64,000 nucleotides of DNA from Labyrinthula sp. Ha (taxonomy: Eukaryota > Sar > Bigyra > Labyrinthulida > Labyrinthulaceae). Below, in pieces: positions 12,101 to 22,200 of this stretch (positions are counted from its first letter, which is position 1; each line of letters starts with the position of its first letter). The stretch covers positions 62,001-126,000 of the forward strand of contig JAALGZ010000009.1 in assembly GCA_015227615.1 (NCBI GenBank), given 5' to 3'. The translations under genes and the position numbers were made by a program. The notes below the pieces were generated by a model. The model made no database searches. It saw nothing but the letters and a program-made list of their open reading frames with translations, and was not told where the DNA came from.

Positions 12101-13039
12101 ATCATGTTCATGTTCAAAATTAAAGTCACTTGTAAGGTGATCCAGATGCAATAGTAAGATTTCCTTTGCCAGAAATACTTAAAGGCCATGAGCTCGTCCG
12201 GTTGTAACTGGGTGACATAGCGAAGAATAGGCTAAAAGGGTTATCTAATGTCACCGAAATTTCTACATGATATTTTCTTTGTGACCCGAGTTTAGCGCTT
12301 TTATTAGCTTGCCATTTTCGGTACCTACATCTGCAGTTGGTGCCTTCGTGTATATTTAATCAGGTATCAACTATCGATGACCACATTATAATTAATTGGT
12401 AGTGTAGAGTTAGTAAGACAGTATTTTGGGAAATTAAAACAAGACTAATCTTATGACATTATCTAAGATAAAACAACAAGAAGGGCAAACTTAACAGAAA
12501 GTTAAACAATAATGAAACGGAGGTCTATTACGAGTAAAGAGTTTTAGACCAGCGTTAGCCTAAGCAATAAACGACTTTTAACAAAGTATTCAGAGCTTCT
12601 TAGAGTTCCTTACAAAGGTTTTATTGAGTAATTCTTCTTCGGAGTGACTTGTTGGTCACAAAAGATAACATAAATTAGCTCAACTTAGATCCTAACGACC
12701 TTTTCACTAATTTTATCTCACTTTCGTGTATCTGACTGTTCGATAGTCCATTGTGAGCAGACTAATTTTAAAAGGTTTTACCAGTGTTGTTGTCTTTAAG
12801 CCAGGTAAGGATATCTAAGCTACGCCAAATGATGCAAAGCTTAATACCTAGAAACTTTCAGGGCGAAGGAATACTTCGAAATCACTAAAGAGAGGGAGTG
12901 AGGTTCATTTCCCTGGTCTAACACTGTTTTCTCTTTCGAAAGGCTTTATGTATAGATTGACAAGGCCATGAACTCAATGTGGCTTTACTGCATAATTTGG
13001 ACTTTAAGTTTGTTTTTTTCACTGAACAAAAAGAAGTCC
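9105..13039. other. gene desert, 3.9 kb
   Basis: No supportable gene. Small frames at 9983-10210, 10434-10649 and 10615-10827 have no recognisable motif and look like chance openings. The 72 nt just before 13040 could be read as an upstream extension of the Swc5 gene but encode a hydrophobic leader unsuited to a nuclear protein. I see no repeats or RNA genes. Confidence 0.6.
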
Positions 13040-13807
13040 ATGGCAAGAAAAGCCGCTGCAGCTGCTCGTGCAAGAACTAAACTTGAACTTACTGGGGAGA
13101 AACTTGATGAAAAAGAAACTAAGGATGAAATTATAGAAGAAGAAAAGGTTCTGAAAAAGGACTTAGTCTCTCCCGAACTACAGAAAGAGTTCGACGAAAT
13201 ATTAAAACCATCGAGAAATATAAAGAAACGAAGCTTAGCCCAAATTGCAAACCTAGTAAACGTGTCGGGAAAAATGCCAAAAATTGTTCCGAGTAACTAC
13301 AAGTTGTCCTCAAAAATTGTATATCGCAATAAGCAGGCATATGTTTCGACAGCAAGAACAGGAAATACATTCAATGCAAAACCAACAGTGCCCCAGAAGC
13401 AAGCAAAACCAAATTTAGTAACCACCGATTTACAAAAAGCAGCACAAAATGCACTTAATTTAGTTAATAGCAAGAATGTTGTTACTGAAAAGGTTACTTT
13501 TGCAGGTGGTGTTGTTGAAGTTGAAGGAAAACTGGCTCCAAAGAAGGCTACAAATAAACTTGATCAAGTACTTGAAGATTTGGCTAAACCCAAACGAAAC
13601 ATAACAACTTTGGAAAAGACGCAACATGACTGGAAGAGGTATAAGAAAGAGCATAAGATTAATGAGGCTGAAATACAAAAGGGAAAATCCTATGTGGACA
13701 ATCAGTTTTTTCTTCAAAGAGTAGATCAAAGAGTTTTTGAACAAGAGAAACAAAACAGAAACACTCTCCGAGATTTTAGAGATGCTAAAGCTAATAAAAA
13801 GAAATAA
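13040..13807 (+). CDS. Swc5/CFDP1 (BCNT-C) subunit of a SWR1-type chromatin remodeler
   Basis: 255 aa from the ATG at 13040. An upstream in-frame ATG at 12968 would add 24 hydrophobic residues, which is implausible for a nuclear protein, so the later start (MARKAAAAARARTK) is preferred. The protein is Lys/Glu-rich and basic. The last 70 residues match the BCNT-C domain: TTLEKTQHDWKRYKKEHKI, then KGKSYVDNQFFLQRVDQRVF and EQEKQNR, the hallmark Y..FL.RVD.R.FE.EK.NR pattern. In yeast Swc5 is part of SWR1, which exchanges H2A for H2A.Z; in animals the homologue is CFDP1. The acidic N-terminal segment (EEEKVLKKD) may serve histone binding as in the family. No intron. Its stop is followed after 2 nt by the stop of the convergent HMG-CoA lyase gene, so the 3' UTRs must overlap. 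Confidence 0.9.
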   Translation: MARKAAAAARARTKLELTGEKLDEKETKDEIIEEEKVLKKDLVSPELQKEFDEILKPSRNIKKRSLAQIANLVNVSGKMPKIVPSNYKLSSKIVYRNKQAYVSTARTGNTFNAKPTVPQKQAKPNLVTTDLQKAAQNALNLVNSKNVVTEKVTFAGGVVEVEGKLAPKKATNKLDQVLEDLAKPKRNITTLEKTQHDWKRYKKEHKINEAEIQKGKSYVDNQFFLQRVDQRVFEQEKQNRNTLRDFRDAKANKKK

Positions 13808-13809
13808 AT

Positions 13810-14739
13810 CTATATTTTTTTCAGCTCTCTACCAAGCACCTCTCCAAGCGCCTTATTCGTTTCCTTTAGAGCTTCATCGTCCAGGGGATCAACTAAACCA
13901 TGTTTTTCCTTGTGCAAAACACTAAGAAGTTTCTCTACAGATATATTTCCTTCGGCATCTTTCACAAAATTACAACCACCACAACCACCTATTGCAGCAT
14001 CAAACTCTCTAATGCCCATCTTCAGAGCTTCCGCCACATTTTCCCCTGCCAAGCCGTTTGCATCATGTAGATGTAATCCAATGCTCGTAACATCTTCTCC
14101 ATCAAATATATTTTGAATTTGTTTTTTAAAACCTTCTGGTGTTGCGTTTCCCCATGTATCAGCTAAAACAACTTTATCTACTGCCATGGCTTTGTAGAAT
14201 TGAATAATATCTCTTACTATTATTGGGTCAGTTCTAATTTCAAAAGGACAACCAAAAGCCAAGCTTGCATAGGCACGAACTTTTAGATTATCTCTTTTGG
14301 CGTGTTCAATTAGCTTTTCATTTAACGCAAGGTGTTCTTTTATGCTCATGTTCACGTTTGCCTTGCTGTGGGATTCCGTGCAGCTTGTTAAAATTACCAA
14401 AGTATCAAATAAGGATAAGTGCTTTGAAAAGTTTTCATACCCTTTTAAATTCGGAACCAAAGCGCTAAAAGAGTACTTTTCTTTGTCTAGGTTTGTAAAA
14501 ACTTCATTGAGTTGTGTACACAGTTCGTGAGCATTATTCATTTGGGGAACAAGATCACCTCGCACAAAAGAGCAAAGTTCAATTGATGTGAAACCAGATT
14601 TTATTAAATTTTGTATAGTTTGAATTTTCTGAGCCACAGAAAGTGCTTTTTTTTCATTTTGAAGTCCATCTCGTGGTGTAACTTCATAGATCTTCACTCG
14701 ATTGGACAACATGGACAACATTCTCTGCGGGAATTTCAT
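13810..14739 (-). CDS. HMGCL: hydroxymethylglutaryl-CoA lyase, probably mitochondrial
   Basis: 309 aa, no intron. The enzyme cleaves HMG-CoA to acetoacetate and acetyl-CoA, the last step of leucine catabolism. The TIM-barrel signature YEVTPRDGLQNE (R23, D24) opens the barrel. IELCSFVRGDLVPQM holds the conserved Glu and VPQM, GLHLHDANG gives the metal-binding H223 and H225, and the catalytic loop GGCGGCNFVKDAEGN has C256 nine residues before N265, the spacing of the human catalytic Cys and Asn. The first 14 residues (MKFPQRMLSMLSNR) are basic and hydrophobic without acids, like a mitochondrial presequence. The length matches the mature family enzyme. The upstream coiled-coil gene ends only 24 nt before this start codon, so the promoter must be very small or lie inside that gene; a TATATTTATA stretch lies just before the start. 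Confidence 0.95.
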   Translation of the reverse strand: MKFPQRMLSMLSNRVKIYEVTPRDGLQNEKKALSVAQKIQTIQNLIKSGFTSIELCSFVRGDLVPQMNNAHELCTQLNEVFTNLDKEKYSFSALVPNLKGYENFSKHLSLFDTLVILTSCTESHSKANVNMSIKEHLALNEKLIEHAKRDNLKVRAYASLAFGCPFEIRTDPIIVRDIIQFYKAMAVDKVVLADTWGNATPEGFKKQIQNIFDGEDVTSIGLHLHDANGLAGENVAEALKMGIREFDAAIGGCGGCNFVKDAEGNISVEKLLSVLHKEKHGLVDPLDDEALKETNKALGEVLGRELKKI

Positions 14740-14763
14740 TGTCTTGTATAAATATAGGATAAA

Positions 14764-15232
14764 TTAGATATTGGAAAGATATTCTAGCTGTATTGGATCA
14801 AATTCTTCTGATATTTCCTCTCTTTTTGGTTTCTTTTGCAGTAACTGGAAATATGTGCGAAAACAAGAGTATACTGAAATAGTTTTGCTTATTTCTTTTT
14901 GTTCGTATAATTTATTAGTCAAAATTGCAATTTCAGTACAAAATTTATCCTTAAGTTTCTGTTTTTCCTCTTTCCAAGCAGTTTCCCTTGTTCTTATATA
15001 CTTTTCGAACTGCTTTACCTTTTCTATTGGTTAAGACATAAAACTAAAACTACCTTTTAGAACCTGAATTTCTTCCTGCAAAATTTTATTTTTTTCTTTA
15101 TCGGCAGTCTAAGGTTTCAGTCTTTATTTATCTTAATACCTTGAAGCTAATTTGAGCTCTAAGAGAGTTTATTTTCTTACCTTGCAGACGAACTATATCT
15201 TCCAATTGCTCGACCGCACAATTTCTTTTCAT
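14764..15232 (-). CDS. small coiled-coil protein (three exons)
   Basis: I assembled this gene from three short exons: 15232-15140, 15108-15054 and 15023-14764, with introns of 31 nt (15139-15109) and 30 nt (15053-15024). The introns begin GTATTA and GTAGTT and end CTTAG and AATAG; the second is phase 1. The product has 135 aa. Residues 8-90 have heptad-like spacing of Leu/Ile among Glu and Lys (EQLEDIVRLQ, KILQEEIQVLKE, AWKEEKQKLKDKF), so a coiled coil is likely. The C-terminus EEFDPIQLEYLSNI is acidic. I recognise no family. It lies 51 nt downstream of the 673-aa gene and 24 nt upstream of HMG-CoA lyase, all on the minus strand. The clean reading through both introns supports the model, but cDNA is lacking. 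Confidence 0.65.
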
Positions 15233-15283
15233 TTAAAAATTAACGCAACAATATAATTATAACACTTTCTTTGTCGAGTGCTA

Positions 15284-17305
15284 CTACAATCCTTCATAAA
15301 ACACTTTTTTTTTTTTTGAGATAGTTTTAAAGTAAACCTTGAACCATTCTAAAGTCTCCTTGATCTGAGTGTCTGACCACTCTTCAGCCTTGGCTTCTTC
15401 TGCTTCTTCTTCAAGTACAGAATCATTTTCTCGATCCTTGAGTTTCACATAATCAAGTCTGGAGGAAAGGTCAGCTTCTACAACATTCACTAAATTGCAC
15501 AGGATAGCTACAATCTTGATGTGAGGATTTTTCAACATGTACAAGGAAGGATTGGCCTCTGCTTTCACTATGACCTTGATATTAAGTTTTCTCAAATTGC
15601 TCTGCGCAACAGCCCAGCAAAGGGGCAATGGCTTCTTATTTAGAGAAAGTACCTTTGAGAACTCTACCTGGAATACTTTTTCTTGAAACATATTCTTGAA
15701 AGGACTAGATTTGTAATCTCTGATGGATTCAAGAGAGATAAATAGTTCCTCTTGAAAAAAACTTCGAAGAAGAGCTAATGAATAATCTACTGATTTTATT
15801 TTGCTACCACATTTCAACCTGTGAACAATGTTTTTCAGCATTGATCTTTCAACTATGCACGCGAACAAATCAGTACTATACAGCGACTTATATGCAGCAA
15901 CCAATTGCTCATTGGTAAACCAGAAGGTATCCATATTCAACATATTCGGTGGGGCTATCGGACAATGTACAGCATTAGCCCATCTAACATACTTCCACCC
16001 TAGCTTAAGAAAAAATGACGACACGTTTTTTGGTGAAATCAACTGTACAAGGGAGCTTTCCTGGAGTTCAATATATTTTAAGATCCCTCTTATTAGTACA
16101 GGTCGGCCAGTTAATTTGTCCGAAGAGACGATTTTATAGAACAGTGGGAAGGAATGTAAAAATGTGTCAGAGTGCATACGAGCATATTGCCGACAAATTT
16201 TTAAATTTGCTAGACTTGATTTTGTTACATTGAATTTTCTCTTCAGTAAATTTTTCTGCAATGGAATTGTCAGCACCTGATCCAAAATATTGAGACACCG
16301 CAGCCCATAACTTGATTCTGCCAATATTTTAGGTAAACTTTTAATCAATGCAAAGATTTTTGCACTTAAAGTAGAACTGTCAAGCAGAACTTGTTTGTTG
16401 CACTTTAGTTTCGACTGTTCGCGCTGAAATGGTTTTGATTTTATGCTAACTCGCTTGATTTTTTTTGTGCACGGAGCGGATGCTCCTTGTTGTTTCTTTT
16501 TTCTTTTCAGCACATTACCTCTTTTTATGACAGTTTTACTTCTAGTAGAGGGCTTTGTAGGGCTGTCATTAGTTGCATTCTCTCGAAATGCTTTATGATT
16601 TTGAAAAAAATTCTCTGTGTTTTCAGTCTCATGTTTTCTTTTTGAAGGTTCAATGGTTATTTCATTTCTTAGTTTTTTGTCAACAGCGGAAGTCTGGAAA
16701 ACGTCAGCAAAATTTTGCACCATATCTTTCAGAAATTTGTTTTTCTTAAGAGTGTACCTCTTATCCCTTAGTCTATTATTATATATTATCTTTTGAAGTT
16801 TCTTCATTAGTGCATCATTTGGAAGACGCACTTCATTCATTTTCAAGGAAGTAATGCTTGTCTTTCCCAGCAATGACAAGAACAACTGAGATAACTCGGT
16901 GTTGATTCCACCATAAACGTTAAGTCCTAATCCCCATATAATTTTCCTCGATAAAATCTGCATGAAAGTCTTTAATGATTCCAGCGTTAACGCATTTTTG
17001 TCGAGAGAAAAGCAGATACACTCTGTGGTTGTATTCAATGACAGCGCTTTCAATAACTTTTCAAAACTGCATAAATTTGTCAAGACCTCAATGCGATACC
17101 TATTCAAACTTACACCTCTCAGATCATATTTAGTTTCTTTCTGCAAAATAGAAATAACTCGATTGAAATTTCGTTCTTCCTCTGACTGCTCTTTCTCAGT
17201 TCCATTGATCAATTCAACAGTGTTTGCAGGGAGATATGAAGCCTTATAAAATTTTTCATATATAGTGGTAGGATGGTAGATTGAAAGATTTTCTCTTATA
17301 GTCAT
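15284..17305 (-). CDS. LRR-like nuclear protein, 673 aa, function unknown
   Basis: Single exon. Residues about 55-190 read as ribonuclease-inhibitor-type leucine-rich repeats (LRGVSLNRYRIEVL; ALSLNTTTECICFSLDKNAL; ITSLKMNEVRLPNDAL; KKLQKIIYNN). Residues about 225-330 are strongly basic with several nuclear-localisation-like clusters (PSKRKHE, LKRKKKQQ, KKIKRVSIKSK). The middle and C-terminal part (about 335-620) is helical with conserved-looking aromatic segments (CRQYARMHSDTFLHSFPLF, GWKYVRWANAVHC). An acidic stretch follows near the end (EEEAEEAKAEEW). A TFIIS-N-like helical bundle around residues 345-415 is conceivable but weak. It is head-to-head with the JMJD6-like gene 148 nt away, so the two may share a promoter. 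I do not recognise an ortholog. Confidence 0.8.
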   Translation of the reverse strand: MTIRENLSIYHPTTIYEKFYKASYLPANTVELINGTEKEQSEEERNFNRVISILQKETKYDLRGVSLNRYRIEVLTNLCSFEKLLKALSLNTTTECICFSLDKNALTLESLKTFMQILSRKIIWGLGLNVYGGINTELSQLFLSLLGKTSITSLKMNEVRLPNDALMKKLQKIIYNNRLRDKRYTLKKNKFLKDMVQNFADVFQTSAVDKKLRNEITIEPSKRKHETENTENFFQNHKAFRENATNDSPTKPSTRSKTVIKRGNVLKRKKKQQGASAPCTKKIKRVSIKSKPFQREQSKLKCNKQVLLDSSTLSAKIFALIKSLPKILAESSYGLRCLNILDQVLTIPLQKNLLKRKFNVTKSSLANLKICRQYARMHSDTFLHSFPLFYKIVSSDKLTGRPVLIRGILKYIELQESSLVQLISPKNVSSFFLKLGWKYVRWANAVHCPIAPPNMLNMDTFWFTNEQLVAAYKSLYSTDLFACIVERSMLKNIVHRLKCGSKIKSVDYSLALLRSFFQEELFISLESIRDYKSSPFKNMFQEKVFQVEFSKVLSLNKKPLPLCWAVAQSNLRKLNIKVIVKAEANPSLYMLKNPHIKIVAILCNLVNVVEADLSSRLDYVKLKDRENDSVLEEEAEEAKAEEWSDTQIKETLEWFKVYFKTISKKKKVFYEGL

Positions 17306-17453
17306 TATTTATTTAGTTTTTGTTGATACTTGACCGTTGAACCATGGTCTTGCATTCATTGCACAACGGATAGTTTTGTGAGAAAAACGAGAACACATTT
17401 TCGCAATTTTTCTACATAGTGTGACATTACCATAGAAACTGCTTATAGAAGAA
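17306..17453. promoter_or_regulatory. 148-nt shared upstream region of divergent genes
   Basis: This is the only space between the start codons of the LRR-like gene (minus) and the JMJD6-like gene (plus), so it must hold both promoters and both 5' UTRs. I see no strong TATA element, only short T-rich runs. Inference from gene layout. Confidence 0.5.
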
Positions 17454-18363
17454 ATGGACAACGCTTTGGACTTGTTTGCTATGGCTAGTTGCCTTATCGA
17501 GGAGACCCATTCTAAGAAAAATAAAGCCGATGCAAGCGTTTTCTATAATTTGATAAATAGACAAGATCTTCCTTCTGAAGATTCAACTACACTTTCGGTT
17601 GGCGAGTTCAAGAAACGATACGAAGACAAGGCCCTTCCTGTATGCCTTCTAAGTTGCACACTCAACTGGAAAATAAAGAACTTGTCTCTTCCAGTTATTT
17701 CATTTGTATTGTAATACTTAGGTATTCTTACGCAATTTTGGTTCAGTTGAGTTTAGTCTCTATGGAGGCCAGAAGTTCTTGTTTTCTGAGTACATGCAAT
17801 ACCTCTCAAAGTGTGATGCTGAAACCCTATCGCCTTTATATCTCTTCGATGATCTTTCTAGCCCGAACCAGACTAATAAATCCCAAATATTAGGTTATTA
17901 TTCTCCTCCAAAGTATTTTCATAATGATATTTTTGAAACAGAAGACGTTGCTCGACGGCCACCTTACCGCTGGATACTCATTGGTCCGACAAACTCTGGA
18001 ACAAAGCTTCACATCGATCCTTTTTTTACAAGTGCATGGAACACTTTAGTTCAAGGAAGAAAAAGATGGATAGTTTTTTCGTTTGAACTTAAATCTGAGT
18101 TGGATAAAATCCTAGGAGTTGATTTGACCACTCTGACCTTATTACAGTTTTTTGACATTTGGAACAAACTAGGCACAGATTTTTTCTCAAAGAACGAGGG
18201 AAAGTTATATGATTTTATTCAGAAAGAAACAGAAACTATTTTCATACCTGCCCAATGGTGGCATATTGTTGTGAATCTAGAAACTTCAGTTTGTTTAACG
18301 CAGAATTATGCACCTCCTAAATACAAAAATGAAGTTATAGAGTCATTAAAAACAATGAGGTAA
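17454..18363 (+). CDS. JMJD6-type JmjC hydroxylase/demethylase (two exons)
   Basis: Exons 17454-17693 and 17722-18363, joined across a 28-nt phase-0 intron (17694-17721, GTTATT...CTTAG), give 293 aa. Without splicing the first frame stops and the second lacks its start. The join restores the JMJD6-like run LRNFGSVEF before the second half. RRPPYRWILIGPTNSGTKLH is the JMJD6 signature; the next residues HIDPFFTSAWNTLVQGRKRW give H177 and D179 of the iron site, and IPAQWWHIVVNLETSVCLTQN gives H261. JMJD6 is a nuclear 2-oxoglutarate oxygenase that hydroxylates lysines of splicing factors; arginine demethylation is debated. The polyserine and nuclear tails of animal JMJD6 are absent and the protein is shorter than the human one (about 400 aa). 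The GTT donor is the least typical of the introns here, but no other donor keeps the frame. Confidence 0.88.
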
Positions 18364-19089
18364 AGAAAGACTCAACATTTTCAGGTTGACTGCATAATGT
18401 GCCAGGTCCAGTTTCAAGGGAGTCTCTTGTCAAAAAAAGCAATACATTAAAGACCAAGAACTGGATGGGAAAAAATTTGGGAAGTTGCCTGCTATAGAGT
18501 AATTTCCTCCTTCTCCAGTGAAAAACCAGTGCACTTGCAATCAGGTGCAGTAAATGGTGCGTTGCAGTATTACATAACTTTGGATATATTGTTGAAGTAC
18601 TTAAGTAATATCTTAACATATCTTTAGGTTTTCTTATACTTTGACTAAGTCAGCAAGATATTCCTCAAGTTTCAGACATATTTATTTTCATTTGACCATG
18701 CCACTAAGAAGGGTCTTTGTTGTCCTGTCATATAGTTGTTAGGGTGAATCCTGGGTTTAGTAGGTAGGACCTGAAGAAGTTAATATAAAATTTACATTCC
18801 AACCAAAACTCAATCTGAGTGTTTCCAGTTATATTCTGTCATTAAAGGTAAGCATCTGAACTGTGACAAACTTAGAAATCTTGAATTAAGGTTTTAAAAA
18901 TATGACTTAAATTGTTTTTCTTGTACTTTTCTCACTGCTTACACTAGTTATACAATTTTTTTAAGTTTTAGCTAGCATACCTTTTCTCTTCCATTGATGT
19001 ACCACTTGAAACATAATGAAAAGGAAATGTAACTGAAAATTTGGCAGAAGCACTACTCAAATAAAATATTTATTTAATTAATTACTAGT
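18364..19089. other. intergenic between JMJD6-like gene and copia insertion
   Basis: No coding potential; AT-rich towards the right end. The retroelement inserted at AGTTT (19090-19094). Confidence 0.6.
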
Positions 19090-19094
19090 AGTTT

Positions 19095-19222
19095 TATTAA
19101 ATATATTAGTTAACTAGAATATATTATATCTGAAACATAGAAATAGGTCGTAATTAATAGTATTATTCAGATAAGGGGTTAAGGAATAAACACATAGATA
19201 AAAGAGAGAAAAATTCATAATA
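19095..19222 (+). repeat. left LTR, 128 bp
   Basis: Identical to 23367-23494. It begins TATTAAATATATTAG and ends TTCATAATA, is unusually short for a copia LTR and very AT-rich. The boundaries are fixed by the AGTTT duplication outside. Confidence 0.95.
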
Positions 19223-19254
19223 GGTTAACAGCGCGATAATAAAAAGCTTAAAAT

Positions 19255-22200
19255 ATGAGTAACGAAGAAAATTTAGAGCTCTTACAGAGAGGGCAGGACT
19301 ACAAGACTTGGAGAATAAGAATAAAAGCCAAACTCATGGAAGAGGGGCTATTCAAAACCATCGACACCCAAAGAGAAAAATACGAAGCATCAACTACCGG
19401 GAAAATAACACTCTCCAGCGCAGAACAAAAGAACAACGGAAAGGCAATGGCCATAGTATTGGGGAAAATAAGCAACAACATGCTAGAGAAGGTTGAAGCT
19501 TGCGAGGATATGTACAGCATGTGGAAAAAGTTGGAGAACTTATTCAAGGTTGATGAAAGAGAGGAGAGAAGGAGAAGTTTTGAGGTATTAGAGCATCCAA
19601 GGGGATCTACCAGGGTGGCAAGAATAGAAGATTTTGACACGAACTTGAGAAGGTTTGTAACAGCAGGAGGTCTCATGCATGAAGATCAGAAGATAGCCAG
19701 ATTACTAAATGTAATAAAACATGACAGAGTTACGCAGCTCAAGATCGTGGTCGAGGACAACCCGGAGGTCTACAATTATGACAAAGTTTTTAACAAACTT
19801 TTGCATTTGTCGAATATTCTTGACAGAATGAGACCGATTTTGGGCAGAAATGCAAGAGGTTCAAGGGGAAGGGGTCGCGGAGGTTACAGAAACGCGAACC
19901 CGCAACAAAAATGCTACAACTGCGGAGAAAGAGGACATATAAGAGCAAGATGCACAAAATTAATATGCGAGAACTGCAAAGGTATTGGACATGAAGCAGA
20001 TGAATGTAAAAAACCGAAAATGAAAACAGAATACAGGGCCAACATGGCAGAGAAAAAGCAGCAATACGAGTCACAAAACGACTTCTATAATGATTATGAC
20101 TCAGTGACGACAAGTAGAACTGAAAAGAAAACAATGTATAGCAATAAATCAGTAAATGTAGCAATATTAAATATAGAAAAAGAAAAAAACCAAAATAAAA
20201 ATCAAATAATCGAAGAAAACCAAAACAAAAAGCAGAAAAATACCAAGAAACAAAACAAAAATTATATCAATTTTTTATGGGATTCAGGAGCGTCAAGTCA
20301 TTTAATATCAATGGATAAGATAAAGCACGTTAAAGACATAGAAAAGATAGAAGGGGAAACGCTGGATGGAGTAGCATCCACAACAAAACTAAACCTAAAA
20401 GGAAATATGACGGTGAAACTAGGCAAACTAGAAATAGACCTAAAAGATGTATATATAATTGACACAGAAAAGCCAGTAGCCATAATATCAATAGGAAAAG
20501 TAAGCACTGACAACGATATAAAGACAGAGATAGACGGAAAAGGAATCAATATAAAAACATCGAACGGAGAGAGAATAGAAAGAATAGAAGCAAACCAGAA
20601 CCTATACAAGAAAAACCTAGAAGTAATAAAACAGAGAAAAGATAAGAAGAATAGTTTTTCTTGGCATAAATATTTTGGACACCCATCAAAGCAGCTACTT
20701 CTAAGAACACTCCAATATCACCAACTAAAACCAACTGAGATGGATAAACTGGACATCTGCAAAACTTGTTCCAGAACCAAAGACCAAAGAGTACCTATAG
20801 GAAAACATAGAGAAAAAAGAAGCGAAAAACCACTGCAAAGAGTATACTGCGATACTTTAGATATACCAGTAAGGTCAAACAACGGTTACAAGGGTTGTTT
20901 GGTGATGGTGGACGATTTTTCTAAATATAGAATTATAAGGATGTATAGAAAAAAGAAGAACGTTCCACAGATGTTGATACAAGAAATAAAATATACAGAA
21001 GAGAGAACAGAGAGAAAGATAAAATGTGTATTTTCAGACCAAGGTAAAGAATTCATGAATAAAAGTGTAGTAAACTTCCTTGCTGAAAATGGAACACAAA
21101 GAAGATATTCCTCAACATACACGCCCCAACACAACGGGCCAGCAGAAAGAAGCAACCGCATAATAATATCTGGAATAAAAATATTCTTACAACAAGCAAA
21201 ACTACCTATGAAATACTGGCCATACGCAGCAGAAGAGTATATTAGAGTAAAAAACATATCTATAAATTCAACGACCGAAAAATCTCCACACGAATTATTA
21301 TTTGGGACAAAGCCAAAAATCAAGTTTGTATTCACCTTTGGCGAAGAAGTAACATATATAGATACAAAGATAAAGAATAAAATAAAACCAAAGAATAAAT
21401 TCGGACGATATATAGGAAAATCTAGATTTTCATCCGAGTCAAAAATATTGGACAATGTGTCCAAACAGATCATATTGAGTAGAGATATACGAACACTAAG
21501 ACGTTCAATGACGAACCTGAAGCAGGGCAATAAGATAAAGAACGACGAAGATAAATACGCGACTGAGCAGGGAAAAAGCCAAAGTGAACCTCCATCAACG
21601 TACCAATAGTTTTTGAATATAAGGAAAGAACCAGACGATGAAATACTAGAGCACTGGATCCAAAGAAGAAGCCCTCATAAAGCGGCATGTCCAATAACCT
21701 ATAAATTAGCGAAGAAAACATCGAACTAAAAACTTGCCGAAAAGCTGCACAAAATGCAGATATCGTACCATGAAGTCTATAAAGCAAAAAACCTAAAGAG
21801 CAACAGAGAGCCAAGAAACCTGATACAAGCGTTCAAGTCCAAGGATAAGGACAAGTGGTTAGAGGTCTATATGAAGGAGGTAGATAAGTTCAAGAAGATC
21901 ACTCTGTGCAAATTAGTTAAACGTGAACAGACTTCTGCAAACAGCACTCCAATATGCTTCATGGAACTATTCAATAAGAAGTTCGATAACGTCAAGCATG
22001 AAAATATCTATAAAGTACATTTTTCTGCCAACGGAAAATCCCTGGAACCCGAAGAAGACGTTTATTCTCATGTATTGAACAAGGAGACCATCCGCATCTT
22101 TATAGCGCTCTCCACAGCAAGTAACAAGTAACTATGGCAACTTAATATCTCTTCTGCTTATCTAAATGCTAATTTAAGTAAGAAAAGATACTATGAACTG

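Noticed and set aside
12968-13039. Upstream start for Swc5 with a hydrophobic leader
   Set aside because: A signal-like leader does not fit a nuclear SWR1 subunit, and the downstream ATG opens a typical basic N-terminus.
14771-15034. Plus-strand ORF of 87 codons
   Set aside because: It is the antisense of exons 2-3 of the spliced coiled-coil gene, which reads cleanly on the minus strand with two 30-31-nt introns.
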